The translations under genes were made by a program, and so were the position numbers. A model generated the notes under the pieces. That model was not told the DNA's origin. It did not search any database and saw nothing but the letters and a program-made list of their open reading frames with translations. Positions 59,410 to 64,000 of a stretch of 64,000 nucleotides of DNA are shown in pieces. Source of the stretch: Daucus carota subsp. sativus (Eukaryota; Streptophyta; Magnoliopsida; Apiales; Apiaceae); contig NC_030389.2 in NCBI RefSeq assembly GCF_001625215.2, positions 40,785,454 through 40,849,453 on the forward strand, written 5' to 3'. Numbering within the stretch: the first letter of the stretch is position 1; each line of letters starts with the position of its first letter.

Positions 59410-60693
59410 TGTTAGCCCTTAGATTTTTAGTGATGATAAACTACTTTTGAATATTCAGATAATTGTTTGGATTATGTCTGTTACTTCTTTCAGCTATCTT
59501 TCAGGAGGACTTAATCAAGTTTGTTTCAACAAACTTTCTACTGGATAAACTATACTGCCCTTATCTTATATTCTTGTTTATCCAACTACCCTGATATTTA
59601 AACTGTTATGTTTCTAATGTTTATTATTCCAACAGTTTAAATTGTTCAACAGTCATATTATAACAGATTGTGCTCTCCAGGTTTAATTCATATATCTGTT
59701 ATATTTGTCCTAAATATTAGCTTGTTGGTTTATTGTCTAACAGCTATAATTCAAACTCTCCAACAGCTATATTTTACAGGCTATAAATTAGCTTGGACTT
59801 CAACTCAGAAGATACAAGAGCCTTCAACGATTTCAATTCTCCAGAGCTTTAATTCTTTATATCAGAGTGAAACAATCTATTATCTGAGTTGTACCTTAAT
59901 TCATTTCTAATCACTTGTGCCGGGTTGTGGCAATTAGATACGTTTACAAGTTAGAACCAAGTTAGCCAGTGGGCTAGATAACATGTGCTAGGTGACAATG
60001 GTGTCAAGGGAAGGGTTCTTCCGAAGGCTTGTAATTTGTAATCAGCAAAACTGTAAGCTTTATATTATTGTTAATAATATAATCTCTAGTTGGTACGGGG
60101 ACTTGGATGTAGGCCATAGAACTGATAGGGGCCAAACCAAGTGAAAATTCTTGGTGTTGTTCTTGCTTATTATTTTGTCAGTTAATTACTGTGTTTGTTT
60201 GCTGTTAAGAGCCTTCAACGATTTCAATTCTCCAGAGCTTTAATTCTTTATATCAGAGTGAAACAATCTATTATCTGAGTTGTACCTTAATTCATTTCTA
60301 ATCACTTGTGCCGGGTTGTGGCAATTAGATACGTTTACAAGTTAGAACCAAGTTAGCCAGTGGGCTAGATAGCAGGTGCTAGGTGACAGTGGTGTCAAGG
60401 GAAGGGTTCCTCCGAAGGCTTGTAATTTGTAATCAGCAAAACTGTAAGCTTTATATTATTGTTAATAATATAATCTCTGGTTGGTACGGGGACTTGGATG
60501 TAGGCCATAGAACTGATAGGGGCCGAACCAAGTGAAAATTCTTGGTGTTGTTTTTGCTTATTATTTTGTCAGTTAATTACTGTGTTTGTTTGCTGTTAAC
60601 TGCTTTAGTTTTATATAAAAGAGACAGTCTCATTTGCAATTGAGACAGACTCATTTGTTTGACAGATTAAGTTTTGTGCCCGGTTAAATTACA
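59410..60693. mobile_element. Solo LTR, ~1.28 kb, with an internal duplication
   Basis: TG...CA ends (TGTTAGCCCTTAG to GTTAAATTACA) flanked by a perfect 5-bp target duplication AGTAC (59405-59409 and 60694-60698). The intact GNAT genes have a single uninterrupted 'aaagtactgggg' there. About 395 bp inside it occurs twice in tandem (from 'agccttcaacgatttcaatt' at about 59.82 and 60.21 kb). The 'ttggtacggggacttggatg' motif is typical of Copia/Sirevirus-type LTR transcripts; the family is inferred. Confidence 0.8.
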
Positions 60694-60871
60694 AGTACTG
60701 GGACAAAGCAGTTGTGACAAGGGTTGTGAACACATGTCGACCTTAATGATATTTTGTTGCGTAGCCATATTTTGAAGGATTGGAAACTCTAGTTGATGTC
60801 GAGAATGTTGGATACCAGAAAATGTTGGAGAAGGGGAGGACTTGATATGGTGATCTTTAGGCTTTTTTCTA

Positions 60872-61326
60872 GGGCCGACCAAACTGGCGGTTTGAGCCAT
60901 TCCGTGCCGGCTCATCGGCAGGCCTTGCTCGTTCCGCCCAAGCACGGAATCGGCACAGCCTGCTGTAAAGGCGTGCCCTGCTGTGCTTGTGAGAAGTAAA
61001 ACCGTAATCGGCACTGAGGGTTCAGCGCTCAGGCACACAATTCATAGTTCGGCTCGTGGCACACGAGTTAACGGCGGGTTGGTGGTTCAGCAAGTTGAGT
61101 TCTCACATTTTATCTCTATCGTAGGAAAAAGACATACCTCCACCGTGATTTAAAGTCATGAAACTACTGAGTTGCGTTTGTTGTGAAGACGATCCCCACG
61201 TGCTTCTCCACTTTCGTGGCTCTGCCTCAAAATACTATGATGTTGTTTCAAAGTATCGATCAAGAGTACCCGTACCGGTTTTTCTAATGATCCTAAAGGA
61301 CCCTTGTATTCGATTCATTTGTACAC
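60872..61326. other. GC-richer intergenic stretch
   Basis: It lies between the old GNAT relic and copy B. About 60.88-61.09 kb is unusually GC-rich ('gtgccggctcatcggc', 'cgctcaggcacac') and looks repeat-derived, but no ends were found. No gene is supported. Confidence 0.4.
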
Positions 61327-61806
61327 AAAGCCCAACTTTATCACTACCACAGTCCACAAGAGCCCAAAATCTCCGATATCATTAGTCCGACAAGTTCGAA
61401 TCTTTGTCAAAAACAAGACCGTGATTACGGGGCCGTTGGGGTTAACTTAAAAACAGTGACTTTTTATTTATAATAAAGAAATGAAAATTAAATACTTCTT
61501 ACAAACAAACACCACCAACAATAACTAACAAGAAATAAACTAATATAACTCGCTAACCATTTATTATGATTGGATTTCTTCGAAACTTCAACATTATGCT
61601 TCAGGTTTAGAAGTAGAATGTAATTTATTTTAATATGAACAATAGATTATATTATCTCAGCGACAACAAATAATTTTGTATTTAATACAAGTTCTGACAT
61701 GATTCCGTCACTTGGGAACACCGTACATTCGGAGATGCATAGACACCAACATTTCCGATGGAAATAGTTAACAGCAAGCACTACATGGGTTCTTGTCCAC
61801 AACAAA

Positions 61807-62327
61807 TCACAGCATCTGATCAGTTGACAAGAAACTATACATGATCATATCCCTAATTTCACCTTTGTTAAACCCATACTTCCTCAACAGTCAACAGCCC
61901 TTCTTTTCTGAACCCAACTTTCTCAAGCACCCTTTGAGACCCTTTATTTTCTTCTTCCACCAAAGCCTCTATCCTGGCCAAGTATGAAAATTTCTTGAAC
62001 ACCTTAGCTATGGCCTTTTTCAATGCATCAGTGGCTATGCCAAGCCCCCAATACTCCGCGCTAAGCGCGTAGCTGACATGCGCCCGGTGATGATCGTCTC
62101 CGGGTTCAGGCTTGACTGAAACATAGCCTATGCATGTGTCATCCATGCAGATGGAGTGGCGCCAGGGATGTGGTATAGCAACTTGCTGAATGTATGTGAG
62201 TGCTTCATCTCTGGAAGTGATGCTGGGCCATCTTAGGTATTGAGTCCTTGTCATCACTGGCCCATTTCAAGAAATCATCAGCGTCTGAAATCTTGAAGGG
62301 CCTGAGAGAGATTCTTGCTGAGTCCAT
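61807..62327 (-). pseudogene. GNAT-family acetyltransferase, broken (copy B)
   Basis: Counterpart of the intact gene at 53772-54287, with ATG at 62327. Compared with it, two bases are missing in the early part (at 'gagtccttgtc', about residue 30) and seven are added near the 3' end (a 'tcaacag' duplication at about 61.89 kb), so no full-length product is possible. The middle (SICMDDTCIGYVSVKPEPGD, EYWGLGIATDALKKAI) is open and nearly identical to copy A. Confidence 0.88.
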
Positions 62328-62914
62328 TTAGATTGAAGAGATGAATACAAATACAGAGTAATATTTTGAATGATATGCAGGATAAGAATACTGGCCTAAA
62401 CTTGAATGTGACCTTATTTAACCACACGCCGCATTATCGTAAAAAACGGGAATCAGACTTAATAGGTGAAGACACGAAATAAAGATTAATCAGAGATTGA
62501 TTGGACTGATCAGAGATTAGTTGATTAATTAAATAATCAAATACTTAATCAGTTCAATGAGTTACGGAAAATGGATTAGTCGGTGGTTAATCGCCGATTT
62601 TAGAATGGAAAGTCTACACAGAAATGTTAAAGATAGAAGAAAAAGTTGGAGTCAAGGATCATGCAGCAGCCTAGATTGACTAGTTTCACAAGAATCTTAT
62701 CAGTTGCAGAGTGGCTGAAAATATATTATCCACTGCTTGGTCTCCAAGTAATAGAAATCTGTCATCAATTATAGATTCATAAGTTCAAGCTTCACGGAAA
62801 TTTCTTTGGGTATGAAAGACATATATAAATAGACTTGTCACATGAAGGCATGCTCTTCAAAAAACAGAACAAGAAAACATTTGAAGCACAACAGACACAC
62901 AATATTTACACATC
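62328..62914. promoter_or_regulatory. Shared divergent promoter region, copy B
   Basis: Homologous to 54288-54871. TATAAATA at 62824-62831 lies 84 bp before the ATG of the intact plus-strand GNAT gene, and 'catgaaggcatgctcttc' follows as in copy A. Confidence 0.6.
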
Positions 62915-63484
62915 ATGGCAGAAAATGAGATGCAGCCCAAGTCCAAAGACATACTAAATGATGAAGATGACTATTCGGATATAAGTTTGCGGCTGATGGA
63001 TGTGAATGACATAGATGATTTCATGGTATGGGCTACAGATGATAAGGTGAGTCGGTATTGTACATGGTCTACTTACACTTCTAAGGAGCAAGCTATGGAC
63101 TTTTTCACTAACATCGTCGCTCCACATCCCTGGTTGAGAGCCATATGCCTCAGAAACCGCGCGATAGGAAGCATATCTGTGACACCATTCGAAGGCAGTG
63201 ACGCCTGTAGAGGTGAACTTGGTTATGTTTTGGCTTCAAAGTACTGGGGAAAAGGCATTGTGACAAGGGCTGTGAAAAAGGTTGCCTCAGTGATATTTGC
63301 TGAGTGGCCACATTTGGAAAGATTAGAAGCTCTGGTTGACGTTGACAATGCTGGATCACAGAGAGTGCTGCAGAAAGCTGGATTTCAGAGGGAAGGTGTT
63401 CTGAGGAAGTATGTGATTCAGAAGGGAAGGACTAGAGATATGGTGATCTTTAGCCTTCTTTCTAGTGAAATTACTCAAAGTTAA
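62915..63484 (+). CDS. GNAT-family acetyltransferase (intact, copy B)
   Basis: A single-exon 189-residue GNAT protein. It has a short acidic N-terminal extension (MAENEMQPKSKDILNDEDDY), then 'ISLRLMDVNDIDDFMVWATD', the acetyl-CoA loop KYWGKGIVTRAVKK at about 112-125, and LEALVDVDNAGSQRVLQK. It is a paralogue, not a copy, of the minus-strand GNAT. It probably acetylates an amine on a small molecule or protein; the substrate is unknown. The gene pairs divergently with the broken GNAT at 61807. Its copy A counterpart is the frameshifted 54872-55448. The start is the first ATG after the conserved TATA box. Confidence 0.93.
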   Translation: MAENEMQPKSKDILNDEDDYSDISLRLMDVNDIDDFMVWATDDKVSRYCTWSTYTSKEQAMDFFTNIVAPHPWLRAICLRNRAIGSISVTPFEGSDACRGELGYVLASKYWGKGIVTRAVKKVASVIFAEWPHLERLEALVDVDNAGSQRVLQKAGFQREGVLRKYVIQKGRTRDMVIFSLLSSEITQS

Positions 63485-64000
63485 ATTTTAGTATTGTTTC
63501 GTTTCGTATGGGCTGGAATATTGGATTGTAATTTTAATTATTATGATGTTATGTCATATATATGTGGAAGAACTTGTCACAGTAGAGCTAAGTTGGTGCC
63601 CTGTTCAGTAGAGCTTAGATATTTAAATTTCGGAATTAAGACTCTTGTGATTAAAAAAAATGAATTGATGGCAACAGACTGGTAAAAATTTTCCCTGCCC
63701 AGGCCTAATCCCTTAAAGATTGATACCAAATCCTGAGGTTTCCTTTCTTTTTATAAGATGAATTTACACATGTCCAGACTCTTGTAGCCTTAAAGAAAAT
63801 GGAAATTTGTCGAAAGCATCGAGAAGGCCATGTTTGGAGCTTTATCTGCTGTCCCTTTCCGCGGTGAAATTGCAAGCAAATGAATTTACACATGTCCAGA
63901 CTCTTTCCTGCATTGATCATTGCCCAAGTTTGGATGCATGACGAGGTACCCAGTCACACGATATTTGAACATGAACTTATGAGAAGCTTGTGTGTAATCA
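63485..64000. other. 3' flank of the last GNAT gene
   Basis: Homologous to the copy A flank as far as about 63929, then unique to the window end. No gene is supported. Whether another CNGC-like copy follows, as it does copy A, cannot be seen. Confidence 0.5.

Larger units (their letters stand above)
58543..60871 (+). pseudogene. Old GNAT pseudogene split by two solo LTRs
   Basis: Three pieces align in order with the plus-strand GNAT genes: promoter/leader sequence (about 58543-58674), coding fragment 1 (about 59191-59409, with 'gtgggctacagatgataag' and 'taccgcgcgataggatcca'), and coding fragment 2 (60694-60871, with 'agtactgggacaaagc' and 'gttgatgtcgagaatgttgg'). The pieces are separated by solo LTRs at 58675-59168 and 59410-60693. 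It is far more diverged than copies A and B, with many substitutions and small indels, so it is an older member of the local family. Confidence 0.8.
61327..63929. repeat. Duplicated segment, copy B (GNAT pair)
   Basis: Direct copy of 52385-55903 about 8.9 kb downstream. It lacks the hAT MITE and the Stowaway with adjoining bases. In this copy the plus-strand GNAT gene is intact and the minus-strand one is broken. Confidence 0.92.

Overview
The window is nuclear DNA of a flowering plant. The evidence is intron-split genes with GT/AG borders, plant-only families (DYW and P-class PPR proteins, an FCS-like zinc finger, DUF1677, a group IV cyclic-nucleotide-gated channel) and many small plant transposons (Stowaway, Tourist-, hAT- and Mutator-like MITEs, SINEs, Copia LTRs). 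The AT-rich, Stowaway-rich background suggests a eudicot, possibly of the carrot order; that placement is inference. There is no bacterial operon, CRISPR array or phage.

Layout. 1-10.4 kb: repeats, a possible non-coding leader exon near 3.65-3.81 kb, and a triplicated 592-bp block. 10.46-14.58 kb (+): four-exon gene for a Cys-rich OBERON-like PHD protein. 15.16-26.12 kb (-): convergent gene of unknown function, reconstructed here as eight phase-compatible exons, with a very young Copia element (18.7-23.7 kb) inside its second intron. 26.98-29.21 kb (+): DYW-type PPR gene with one short intron. 29.49-30.82 kb (-): three-exon gene for an unknown single-pass membrane protein. 32.30-32.74 kb (-): DUF1677 gene. 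33-39 kb: MITEs, a small solo LTR and unassigned DNA. 39.49-41.01 kb (+): P-class PPR protein resembling At1g05600. 44.12-45.46 kb (-): FLZ zinc-finger gene. 46.5-53.4 kb: transposon graveyard with three-deep nested Stowaway elements and a Mutator-like MITE family with 9-bp target duplications.

52.4-63.9 kb is the most interesting part. A segment with a divergent pair of GNAT acetyltransferase genes occurs twice in direct orientation. In the first copy the minus-strand gene is intact and the plus-strand gene is frameshifted; in the second copy the reverse holds. Between them lie an intronless CNGC19/20-like channel ORF that looks like a retrocopy, and a third, much older GNAT relic split by two solo LTRs. 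Insertions present in one duplicate and absent from the other give a relative chronology.

The genes do not form an obvious pathway. The GNAT/CNGC cluster is a local birth-and-death gene family; the other genes look like unrelated single-copy plant genes. Exon models are deductions from splice borders and phase, without transcript evidence.
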